Assembly (NCBI GenBank): GCA_025455245.1
Contig: JALOMX010000003.1
Coordinates: forward strand, 1 to 27,822
Reading direction: 5' to 3'
DNA from: Chitinophagaceae bacterium
GTDB lineage: Bacteria; Bacteroidota; Bacteroidia; Chitinophagales; Chitinophagaceae
DNA length: 27,822 nucleotides
Below are positions 16,477 to 23,554 of this stretch, one piece after another; within the stretch, counting starts at the first letter, position 1; each line of letters begins with the position of its first letter. The notes below the pieces were generated by a model. It saw nothing but the letters and a program-made list of their open reading frames with translations. It had not been told where the DNA came from and ran no database searches. The translations under genes were made by a program, and so were the position numbers.

Positions 16477-16484
16477 TAATTTTG
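16477..16484 (+). promoter_or_regulatory. -7 box for the LptF/G gene
   Basis: TAATTTTG, an exact TAnnTTTG match, 31 nt before the GTG start at 16516. No clear -33 element. It immediately abuts the start codon of the divergent hypothetical gene. Confidence 0.4.
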
Positions 16485-16488
16485 ACCC

Positions 16489-16501
16489 TTGCATCATGCA
16501 A
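16489..16501. promoter_or_regulatory. 13-bp palindrome between divergent genes
   Basis: TTGCATCATGCAA is a perfect inverted repeat around a central C. It lies 5 nt downstream of the LptF/G -7 box, where the transcription start is expected. It is a possible operator, but there is only one copy and chance is not excluded. Confidence 0.25.
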
Positions 16502-16515
16502 TTTAGCTGATTATT

Positions 16516-18033
16516 GTGTTTACCAAACTCGACAGATTAATTTTAAAGGCTTTTATTGGTCCTTTCATTGCCACTTTTTTGTTAGCGATTTTTGTATTGA
16601 TCCTACAGTTTTTTTGGCTATGGATCGACGACTTTGTAGGCAAAGGTATTGATACCCCTACCCTCCTGAAAGTTATCTTATATGTTGCAGGCAGTTGGGT
16701 TCCGGTGGCCTTGCCCTTGGCCATGCTGATAAGCACCATCATGACTTTTGGAAAACTGGGAGAAACTTTTGAACTTGTTGCCATTAAATCCGCCGGTATA
16801 TCCTTACTCAGGTTTATGCAGCCGATCTTTTGGGTTAGTATATTTATTTCAGGAATTGCATTTCTTTTTAACAACAACATTATTCCTGTTATTAACCTCA
16901 AGCTGAATAAGCTGAAGTATGAAATAGTTTACACCAAGCCGGCTTTTGATATAAAGCCAGGGGTTTTTTATGACAAAATCGAAGGCTTCATCATCAAATT
17001 GGGAGCCAAGGAAAAAGACGGGCAAAAAATCCAGGATGTAGTCATTTATGAAAAAGGAAACTACCTTCAGGATAACCTGATATTAGCTGATAGCGGACAG
17101 ATGTCGGTGAGTGAGGACAAACGTTTTTTAAATTTTGACCTTAGAAACGGCGTCCGGTATGAAGAAAAAGGAATGCGATCCACCATAAATACCGAACTGA
17201 CGAGGATACATTTCAGCGAATACAAAAAAGTATTTGACCTGAGTAGTTTCTTTCGGGTAAAAACCTCTGATAGTTTATTCAAGGACAATTTCAGGATGTT
17301 GAGCATGCGGCAGCTTGAATACTACAATGATTCAATTAAAAAGCAAAGGGACGATGCCATGCAAAACACCTTGGAATCTGTTATGAAAGGCTTCACTTTT
17401 ATTTCTCACTTTGAAAAAGGCCTTACAGACACATTCAAACTCAACACCGGGCGTAAGATTGATTCCATAAAACAAATTATTCCCGATAGCGCCTATATAG
17501 CATGCTGGGATATGGCCTTTTCCAATCTTACAAATTATAAAGGCACTCTGGAATACCAGTACAGTACCTATAAAGACAAATCAAAAGAGATCAGAAAATT
17601 TGATATTGAATGGCAGCGTAAACTGGCCCTGTCTTTTGCATGTTTTGTGCTGTTTCTGATCGGTGCACCGCTGGGCTCCATTATCCGAAAAGGGGGCATA
17701 GGGGCTCCCCTTGTTTTTGGCATTAATTTCTTTGTAGTCTTTCATTTGCTGAACACTCTTGGGGAAAAGCTTGCAAAGGAAGGGGTAATTACTCCTTTTG
17801 GAGGAATGTGGCTGGCCTCTCTGGCGCTGTTGCCGGTAGGTATTTTCCTTACTTATAAAGCCCTGAATGATTCGCAACTGATGAATAAAGAATTTTACTA
17901 CCGCGTATTCAAATCAATCAAGAAAAAAACTGAAAATTTCCGGAACCGAAAATCCGCAGAGCAATCCGGATCAAATGAAGATGAGTCGTTGGTTTCAGAG
18001 AAAGATCAATCTGAAGCCGAAATTCAATCATAA
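16516..18033 (+). CDS. LptF/LptG-family permease (lipopolysaccharide export)
   Basis: An inner-membrane component of the LptB2FG ABC transporter that extracts lipopolysaccharide towards LptC/A. 505 residues. N-terminal membrane segments include FIGPFIATFLLAIFVLILQF and the VPVALPLAMLISTIMTFGKLGE loop, the conserved YjgP/YjgQ signature that contacts LptB. A large periplasmic beta-jellyroll region spans about 130-370. C-terminal membrane segments span about 375-460 (LALSFACFVLFLIGAPLGSIIRKGG). A charged cytoplasmic tail follows. The start is GTG at 16516. LptF and LptG cannot be told apart from this sequence. The SOD gene follows 11 nt later, probably in the same transcript. Confidence 0.88.
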   Translation: MFTKLDRLILKAFIGPFIATFLLAIFVLILQFFWLWIDDFVGKGIDTPTLLKVILYVAGSWVPVALPLAMLISTIMTFGKLGETFELVAIKSAGISLLRFMQPIFWVSIFISGIAFLFNNNIIPVINLKLNKLKYEIVYTKPAFDIKPGVFYDKIEGFIIKLGAKEKDGQKIQDVVIYEKGNYLQDNLILADSGQMSVSEDKRFLNFDLRNGVRYEEKGMRSTINTELTRIHFSEYKKVFDLSSFFRVKTSDSLFKDNFRMLSMRQLEYYNDSIKKQRDDAMQNTLESVMKGFTFISHFEKGLTDTFKLNTGRKIDSIKQIIPDSAYIACWDMAFSNLTNYKGTLEYQYSTYKDKSKEIRKFDIEWQRKLALSFACFVLFLIGAPLGSIIRKGGIGAPLVFGINFFVVFHLLNTLGEKLAKEGVITPFGGMWLASLALLPVGIFLTYKALNDSQLMNKEFYYRVFKSIKKKTENFRNRKSAEQSGSNEDESLVSEKDQSEAEIQS

Positions 18034-18044
18034 AAACCTGAAAT

Positions 18045-18800
18045 ATGAATAGAAGACATTTTCTAAGAAACAGCTCTTTGGCATCTGCCACGGTTTTACC
18101 TTCAGTTGGTGGATTGATGTTGATGGCAGGGGGCTGCAGGAGTAGTCGCGGCAGCAAGCCGGGCAACGTTATGGACGGGGCTCCCGGATTTGAACAAAGG
18201 CCTCTCGGATACAGCTACCAATCGCTTGAACCCTATATTGATGCAGCAACAATGGAAATACATTACACCAAACATGCCGCAGCTTACACAAAAAATATGG
18301 GAGATGCTATGCGCGATGAAAACATTTCTAATCAGGCAGGCCTTCAGTTAATTCTTGAGAATATTTCAAAGTACAGTACCAAAATGCGTAACAATGCAGG
18401 AGGACATTATAACCATGAAAGTTTCTGGCGGATGATGACCCCGGGTGGAAAGGCAATTTCAAACAGTATGAATGCAGCCATTGAAAAAGCATTTGGAAGT
18501 TTTAATGATTTTAAAAATCAATTTACCAATTCAGCATCACAAAGGTTTGGAAGCGGATGGGCATGGCTTTACTTAGATAAACAAAAAAACCTGAAAATCG
18601 GGAGCACACCCAATCAGGACAATCCCCTGATGGACGTATCGGATTTAAAGGGGTTCCCTTTACTCGGTCTTGATGTTTGGGAGCATGCATACTACCTTAA
18701 ATACCAGAATAAGCGTGCAGATTATATTGCTTCCTGGTGGAATATTGTAAATTGGGAAGAAGTAGAAAAAAGATTTAACTGGGCAATGAAAATAAATTAA
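18045..18800 (+). CDS. Exported Fe/Mn superoxide dismutase with Tat signal and lipobox
   Basis: A 251-residue enzyme that converts superoxide to peroxide and oxygen. Metal ligands by family alignment are His73 (MEIHYTKH), His124 (YNHESFW), Asp210 and His214 (DVWEHAYY); gateway Tyr81 is also present. Gly120 in AGGHYNH and Gln191 in PNQDNP are the manganese-type signature. Unusually, the N-terminus is an export signal: NRRHFLRNS resembles a twin-arginine motif, and the hydrophobic stretch ends MAGGC31. This suggests a Tat-exported lipoprotein in the cell envelope. Export as a folded, metal-loaded enzyme fits the Tat route. It is followed by osmC and a metal-efflux gene with gaps of about 20 nt, a plausible stress and metal operon. 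Confidence 0.88.
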   Translation: MNRRHFLRNSSLASATVLPSVGGLMLMAGGCRSSRGSKPGNVMDGAPGFEQRPLGYSYQSLEPYIDAATMEIHYTKHAAAYTKNMGDAMRDENISNQAGLQLILENISKYSTKMRNNAGGHYNHESFWRMMTPGGKAISNSMNAAIEKAFGSFNDFKNQFTNSASQRFGSGWAWLYLDKQKNLKIGSTPNQDNPLMDVSDLKGFPLLGLDVWEHAYYLKYQNKRADYIASWWNIVNWEEVEKRFNWAMKIN

Positions 18801-18823
18801 TTTTAATCATCATCAAATAACCT

Positions 18824-19261
18824 ATGACAACACATACTATCTGGAATGGCGGATTAGCCTTTGACAGCACTTTTGACGGACACACAATTTCATTGAATGG
18901 CGCTACCGGCGAAGACGGTCTCAGGCTTGGCTTTGGCCCGAAGGCGCTCCTGCTGAGCGGTCTGGCAGGCTGCAGCGGCATTGATGTAGTGGATATCCTG
19001 AACAAAATGAAGGTTCCCTTTGAAGCCCTTGAAATTGTTGCCGAAGCAGATCAAACCGATGAGCACCCAAAGGTTTTCAAAGAAATAAATATTGTTTACA
19101 GGATAAAAACAGCTACGGAAAACGAAGGGAAAATTCAAAGAGCTGTTGACCTGTCGCTCCAAAAATATTGCGGGGTAGCAGCTATGCTACCTGTCGCTCC
19201 AAAAATATTGCGGGGTAGCAGCTATGCTAAGCAAGCATACAGATATTATTTCCAAAATTGA
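18824..19261 (+). CDS. OsmC/Ohr-family protein with a tail frameshifted by a 40-bp tandem duplication
   Basis: Members reduce organic or inorganic hydroperoxides with two cysteines. Both are present: Cys50 in GLAGCSGIDVV and Cys116 in KYCGVAAML. After Leu122 the tail (PVAPKILRGSSYAKQ...) is not family-like. The cause is visible: 40 bp from 19149 are repeated in tandem, and 40 is not a multiple of 3. Removing one copy restores a natural OsmC end (SKHTDIISKIEIL) with a TAA at 19269-19271, giving 135 residues instead of 145. The lost end contributes a C-terminal strand of the dimeric fold, so stability may suffer although the cysteines remain. It lies between the SOD and CDF genes. An assembly error is an alternative explanation. 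Confidence 0.88.
   Translation: MTTHTIWNGGLAFDSTFDGHTISLNGATGEDGLRLGFGPKALLLSGLAGCSGIDVVDILNKMKVPFEALEIVAEADQTDEHPKVFKEINIVYRIKTATENEGKIQRAVDLSLQKYCGVAAMLPVAPKILRGSSYAKQAYRYYFQN
19149..19229 (+). repeat. 40-bp tandem duplication inside osmC
   Basis: Two identical copies, 19149-19188 and 19189-19228, plus one further matching base at 19229. No diverged position is seen between the copies, so the event is recent or an artefact. It shifts the osmC reading frame by one. Confidence 0.97.
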
Positions 19262-19281
19262 AATTTTATAATTCCTGATTT

Positions 19282-20286
19282 ATGGAAGGGTACAAGCAGG
19301 TTATTCGTGTTCAAAAATGGATTGCCATGCTTGGGATACTTCTGTTGGCTATAAAATTTTATGCCTGGTGGCTTACAGGTTCTGTTGCCATACTTACCGA
19401 TGCCCTTGAAAGCATTGTAAATGTTGCAGCGGGATTGATTACTCTGATAAGCCTGATTATTGCAGCAAAGCCACGTGACACTTCACATCCCTACGGACAC
19501 GGGAAGGCAGAATTTATTTCAGCCGGTATTGAAGGAACGCTGATCACCATAGCCGGCCTTGTCATTTTTTATCAGGCAGGCTCAAGGCTATTTAACCCTG
19601 CGGAAATAAGGCAACTGGATATTGGGATGTTATGGATAGGCGTTACCGGGCTTGCCAATCTTGCAGCAGGTATCATTGCAATTAAAACCGGTAAAAAAAA
19701 TAAATCGGCAGGCATTACAGCAGGTGGTAAACATCTTATAAGTGATGCAATTTCTACAGCAGGTTTGCTGGCAGGATTAATGTTACTTTATTTAACGGGA
19801 TTGGCATGGATAGATAGTGTTGTCGCCTTTATTTTCGGTTTTGTCATCATCGTTACAGGATATAAAATTATTCGTTCAAGCATTGCAGGCATAATGGATG
19901 AATCGGACGAACCTATGCTTTCTGAACTGGTTGCCTTATTGAATAAAAACAGAAGTGAAAACTGGATCGACCTGCACAACCTCAGGGTAATTAAGTATGG
20001 TAACAGCATGCATGTTGACTGCCACCTGACCCTTCCATGGTACCTTAACCTTTTGGAGGCCCACTCCGAGGTTGACAAGCTCGAGAGTTTGATAAAAGAA
20101 TCATACGGTAATTCGTTTGAAATGTTTGTTCATACTGACGGATGTTTACAGGAAAGCTGCCGTATTTGTATCAAAAAATATTGTGATAAAAGAGTATTCC
20201 CTTTTGAAAAAAGGACTGAATGGAATCTCAACAATCTGTTTGAAAACAGGCGGCACGCACTTCAAATAAACATTACACCGGGCTAA
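19282..20286 (+). CDS. Cation diffusion facilitator (CDF) metal transporter
   Basis: A 334-residue inner-membrane proton-coupled efflux transporter for divalent metals such as Zn, Fe or Mn. It has six predicted membrane segments. The TM2 motif ILTDALESIVNV supplies Asp40 and the TM5 motif HLISDAIST supplies His151 and Asp155 for the transport site. SHPYGHGKAEF is the conserved TM2-TM3 loop. The C-terminal cytoplasmic domain ends with a Cys cluster, CLQESCRICIKKYC (288-301, spacing C-x4-C-x2-C-x4-C), plus His284, a likely extra metal site. It follows osmC by about 20 nt. The metal is unknown; the neighbouring Mn-type SOD makes Mn or Fe plausible but unproven. Confidence 0.88.
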   Translation: MEGYKQVIRVQKWIAMLGILLLAIKFYAWWLTGSVAILTDALESIVNVAAGLITLISLIIAAKPRDTSHPYGHGKAEFISAGIEGTLITIAGLVIFYQAGSRLFNPAEIRQLDIGMLWIGVTGLANLAAGIIAIKTGKKNKSAGITAGGKHLISDAISTAGLLAGLMLLYLTGLAWIDSVVAFIFGFVIIVTGYKIIRSSIAGIMDESDEPMLSELVALLNKNRSENWIDLHNLRVIKYGNSMHVDCHLTLPWYLNLLEAHSEVDKLESLIKESYGNSFEMFVHTDGCLQESCRICIKKYCDKRVFPFEKRTEWNLNNLFENRRHALQINITPG

Positions 20287-20372
20287 GCGGATGCCAAATA
20301 AAATAAAAATCATATAAAAAAATTTACCTGATCCGGGTATGATAACATGAAAGAAAAATAAATAATTTGCTA

Positions 20373-20990
20373 ATGAGTATAAACATTACGAAGGGTGCAG
20401 ACATTTCCCCTTTTATCGACCACACGGCGCTTAAGCCGGGGCTTTTGCTGAAGGACGTAGAAAAATTGTGCGGGGAAGCTAAAACGTATGGATTTGCGGC
20501 TGTATGCATACCACCGCTTTTTGTAAAAGTAGAAGCTAAAATTGCCGAAATACTCCTTGCTATGGTTGATGGTGCCGATGAACTTGATGTTGTGATCAAT
20601 TTTACGGCCATTAAAAATAATGACTGGCAACTTGTGGCCAATGAAATAAACCACATCATGCCTATTGTGAAAAGCAAGGGCAAAATCATAAAAACAATCA
20701 TCGAAAGTGGCGTCCTCACCGATGAAGAGATCATCAGGTGTTGCGATATCTACGGCGCAGCGGGCATCGACTTTATGAAAACTTCCACCGGCTATGCTGA
20801 TAAAGGAGCATCTGTGGAAGCGGTGAAACTCATGAGAAAACACCTGCCGGAATCGATATCCATAAAAGCCTCAGGCGGTATCCGAACCTTTGAATTTGCC
20901 AGGGAGTTAATAGCGGCAGGCGCAACAAGGTTGGGGTGCAGCAGCAGCATAGCCATCGTTCAGGAGAAAACAGCCGAAGGGAACTATTAA
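20373..20990 (+). CDS. deoC: Deoxyribose-phosphate aldolase with an internal deletion, probably inactive
   Basis: DeoC cleaves 2-deoxyribose 5-phosphate to acetaldehyde and glyceraldehyde 3-phosphate. This copy has 205 residues and keeps the catalytic set: Asp72 in GADELD, Schiff-base Lys136 in MKTSTG, Lys165 in IKASGG. But PPLFVK (47-52) runs straight into VEAKIAEILLAMVDGADEL. In homologues such as B. subtilis, about 25 residues lie between these, including the KV(C/A)TVIGFP strand and loop. One helix and the third barrel strand are therefore missing, in frame. A TIM barrel is unlikely to tolerate this. The ATG at 20373 is used, with a near-consensus box (TAATTTG) ending 3 nt before it. Real mutation and misassembly are both possible. 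Confidence 0.85.
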   Translation: MSINITKGADISPFIDHTALKPGLLLKDVEKLCGEAKTYGFAAVCIPPLFVKVEAKIAEILLAMVDGADELDVVINFTAIKNNDWQLVANEINHIMPIVKSKGKIIKTIIESGVLTDEEIIRCCDIYGAAGIDFMKTSTGYADKGASVEAVKLMRKHLPESISIKASGGIRTFEFARELIAAGATRLGCSSSIAIVQEKTAEGNY

Positions 20991-20995
20991 CATAA

Positions 20996-21031
20996 TTTGC
21001 GGGGAATAACCATTTCCTGCATATATTTTTG
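20996..21031 (+). promoter_or_regulatory. Candidate promoter for the SPOR protein and M20 hydrolase
   Basis: TTTG (20996-20999), a 24-nt spacer, then an exact -7 box TATTTTTG (21024-21031), 16 nt before the ATG at 21048. The spacer is slightly longer than the usual 19-21. Confidence 0.5.
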
Positions 21032-21047
21032 CAATAAACTTGTTCAA

Positions 21048-21545
21048 ATGATTTTTACCCGATTCATAAAACCAACCATTTTGGGGGTATTGATTTGCCT
21101 TGCTTTAACAGGTTCTGCACAGGAACCACCTCCCCTTGTTGAATTGATACGTGATAGCCGGGTGGATGAACTCACCAAAAAACAATATGCCCTGAATAAA
21201 AATGCAAATAACGTTAGCGAACTTTCAAGATATAAAACAAGCAATGGAAAATATAAAGGTTACCGGATAATGGTTTTAAATACCAACAACCGTGAACTTG
21301 CCTATCAAACAAGAGGGCAGCTTGCCACCCGATTTCCCCAACACAGTTTGTATTTAGGCTATCAGGCCCCTTACTACAAATTAAAAATGGGTGACTTTCT
21401 TGAAAAAAGTGATGCAGAAGCTTTAAAAAAGCAACTTTCGGGAATCATCAAGCAAGGCCTTTTCATTATACCCGATGCCATTAACCTGAAACCGGAAGAA
21501 GAAGAACGTCTGATTGAAAAAATAACCAAAGAAAAAAGCGAGTGA
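21048..21545 (+). CDS. Secreted SPOR-domain protein
   Basis: A 165-residue protein with an N-terminal signal peptide (FIKPTILGVLICLALTGSAQ) and a C-terminal SPOR domain of about 75 residues (YKGYRIMVLNTNNRELAY...YLGYQAPYYKLKMGDF...LKKQL). SPOR domains bind peptidoglycan stripped of stem peptides, often at division sites, so this is probably a periplasmic envelope protein. The ATG at 21048 is chosen because it opens the signal peptide; the in-frame extension upstream reads through the deoC-SPOR promoter region. Its TGA overlaps the GTG start of the downstream hydrolase (GTGA), implying coupled translation. Confidence 0.85.
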   Translation: MIFTRFIKPTILGVLICLALTGSAQEPPPLVELIRDSRVDELTKKQYALNKNANNVSELSRYKTSNGKYKGYRIMVLNTNNRELAYQTRGQLATRFPQHSLYLGYQAPYYKLKMGDFLEKSDAEALKKQLSGIIKQGLFIIPDAINLKPEEEERLIEKITKEKSE

Positions 21546-22737
21546 ACCTGAAAGAAGAAATTGCCGCCCGGGCAAAATCATACAAAAATGAATTTATTGA
21601 AATAAGGCGTTACCTGCACGCACATCCCGAACTGAGCTATCAGGAAAAGGAAACCTGTGCCTATGTAGAAAAAAAGCTTGAAGCCATGGGCATCAACCCT
21701 GTTCATATGGGCGATACCGGGCTTGTGGCCATTATTGAAGGGAAGAATCCGTCGAAAAGGGTCATTGCCTTGCGCGCCGACATGGATGCTTTGCCCATTC
21801 AGGAAGAAAATGAAATCCCTTATAAAAGCACAAGACCCGGAATCATGCACGCCTGTGGTCACGATGCCCACACGGCTGTTTTGCTGGGAGCATCAAAAAT
21901 TCTGCAGGAAACCCGTGAACATTGGGAAGGTACCGTAAAATTGATTTTTCAGCCCGGAGAAGAAAAAAATCCGGGAGGAGCCACCCTGATGATAAGGGAC
22001 GGAGCCTTGAAAAATCCCTCCCCTGAAGGTATTGTGGCATTGCATGTGCACCCAAGCCTTGAGGTTGGAAGGGTAAGTTTCAGAAAAGGTACCGTAATGG
22101 CAAGTGCCGATGAATTATACATTTCTATAAAAAGTAAGGGTGGACATGCTGCTGCTCCTCAGCTTACCGCAGACACCATCCTTGTTGCATCGCACCTTGT
22201 GGTATCGCTTCAGCAAATTATCAGCCGTAACAATCATCCTTTAAATCCTTCCGTTTTATCCATTACATCCTTTCAGGGTGGACATACCACCAACGTTATC
22301 CCGTCGGAGGTAAAACTGATGGGTACCCTTCGTTGTCTCGATGAGGCATGGAGACACAAAGCTCATGAATTGATAACCCGCCATGTCCATCATATAGCCG
22401 AAGCCATGGGAGCCGAAGTTCCATACATATTGATAAAGGTTATCCCACAGTATTAAATAATCCTGACCTTACGGAAAATGCATGGCGGCTAAGCGAAGAT
22501 TTTCTCGGTGAGGATATGGTTGAAGAAACGGAAATGCGCATGGGTGCTGAAGACTTTGGCTACTACGCACAAAAAATTCCGGGATGCTTTTACAGGCTTG
22601 GTGTAATGAATGAGGAAAAAGGGATAACAAGCGGTGTACACACGCCTACATTTAATATTGATGAAGATGCCATCGAAATAGGAATAGGTACAATGGCATG
22701 GCTTGGTGCGATGCTATCGCTCAAGCCATCCCATTAA
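21542..22737 (+). pseudogene. M20-family amidohydrolase (peptidase M20D), split by a frameshift
   Basis: The family hydrolyses N-acyl or N-acetyl amino acids with a two-metal site. The 5' part (GTG start at 21542) has ALRADMDALP, Cys105/His107 in HACGHDAHT, QPGEE and LHVHPSLEVG, and runs to a TAA at 22454. At about 22420-22432 the family sequence moves to another frame: DKGYPTVLNNPDLTENAW... continues through RMGAEDFGYY and the metal-ligand His in VHTPTFNIDED to the stop at 22737. The total of 1196 nt is one base short of a whole number of codons, so a single lost base explains it. The truncated 304-residue product lacks part of the metal site. No slippery sequence suggests programmed shifting. 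Confidence 0.88.
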
Positions 22738-22755
22738 ATGTAATGCTGATACGTC

Positions 22756-23208
22756 TTATTCAATTTTTACATTAACTGCACTTAAACCTCTCGGGCCTTT
22801 TTCGGTTTCGAAACTTACTTTCTGATTTTCTTTGAGAGGGCCGCTTGCATTGTTCACATGTACAAAAATACTTTCACCCGTCTGAAGATCACGGATGAAA
22901 CCAAATCCTTTGCCTTCATTAAAAAATGAAATGATTCCCATTCTCGCGCTAAAGCCTTCTTCCCCTTCAACCCTTTTGGGTACTCCAATGACTATATCAT
23001 CAATATTCACTTCCTTTCTTTTTGCAGGATCGGGTGGTGAATCTACAATATTACCATCCTCATCTATGTAAGCCATCATATCTTCAAGGCTTTTAGATCC
23101 GCCTCCGGCAGACCTTCTCTCCTGCATTTTTTCTGCCTTGTCCTGTTTTTCTTTTTGCTTTTTTTTCTCTCTTTCTTTTTTGTTCCAGCTTTGCTGCGAT
23201 TTTGCCAT
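22756..23208 (-). CDS. Cold-shock-domain RNA-binding protein with a basic N-terminal tail
   Basis: 150 residues. The C-terminal 65 form a cold-shock domain (OB fold) with RNP1 KGFGFI (100-105) and RNP2 IFVHV (114-118), which bind single-stranded RNA or DNA. The first 33 residues are almost entirely Lys/Glu/Arg/Gln (KKEREKKKQKEKQDK), a charged helix or disordered tail. A linker with an Asp-rich stretch (DEDGNIVDSPPDP) follows. This long-tailed arrangement is known in Bacteroidota. It converges with the M20 pseudogene. Confidence 0.9.
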   Translation of the reverse strand: MAKSQQSWNKKEREKKKQKEKQDKAEKMQERRSAGGGSKSLEDMMAYIDEDGNIVDSPPDPAKRKEVNIDDIVIGVPKRVEGEEGFSARMGIISFFNEGKGFGFIRDLQTGESIFVHVNNASGPLKENQKVSFETEKGPRGLSAVNVKIE

Positions 23209-23386
23209 CCGTAACTTCTTTTGGTTAACTTAATTATGCTATTGTGAAAGCCATACCCAAAAAAATGGAGACATAACTCTACACAAAGGCCATGAAGGTA
23301 GTCAAAAAAAGGGGGATGGGCCTACTTTAATTTCATAGGCAATGCTTTACCAGGAAACTGACCATGGGCAAAGCACCAATTTGCAT

Positions 23387-23411
23387 AAAAAATCCCCACT
23401 TGTGGTGGGGA
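23387..23411 (-). terminator. Terminator after tRNA-Ser
   Basis: TCCCCAC (23393-23399) and GTGGGGA (23405-23411) form a 7-bp GC-rich stem with a 5-nt loop. On the minus strand it is followed by six T residues, about 20 nt past the tRNA 3' end. Confidence 0.85.
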
Positions 23412-23428
23412 AGACTTTTGGTGGTTTG

Positions 23429-23515
23429 CAGAGAGGAAGGGATTCGAACCCTCGATACAGTTTCCCGTATACCCGCTTTCCAGGCGAGCCCCTTCAACCA
23501 CTCGGGCACCTCTCT
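23429..23515 (-). tRNA. tRNA-Ser (anticodon GGA)
   Basis: An 87-nt class II tRNA on the minus strand. The acceptor stem is AGAGAGG/CCTCTCT (23515-23509 with 23436-23430), with discriminator G at 23429. The T arm contains GGGTTCGAATCCC. The anticodon stem CTCGC/GCGGG encloses the loop CTGGAAA, anticodon GGA (23481-23479), reading UCC and UCU. It has the long variable arm expected of tRNA-Ser. The 3' CCA is not encoded; CAA follows. It has an exact -7 box 11 nt upstream and a strong terminator downstream. Confidence 0.95.
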
Positions 23516-23526
23516 GTAACGGGCGG

Positions 23527-23554
23527 CAAAAGTAAGGTTTATTGGTTATACAAA
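23527..23554 (-). promoter_or_regulatory. Candidate promoter for tRNA-Ser
   Basis: On the minus strand, TTTG (23554-23551), 16 nt, then TACTTTTG (23534-23527), 11 nt before the tRNA 5' end. The -33 element falls in the last codons of tatD. Confidence 0.55.

Noticed and set aside
23320..23340. GCCTA/TAGGC inverted repeat in the DNA between the cold-shock gene and tRNA-Ser
   Set aside because: A 5-bp stem with an 11-nt loop and no T-run; likely chance.
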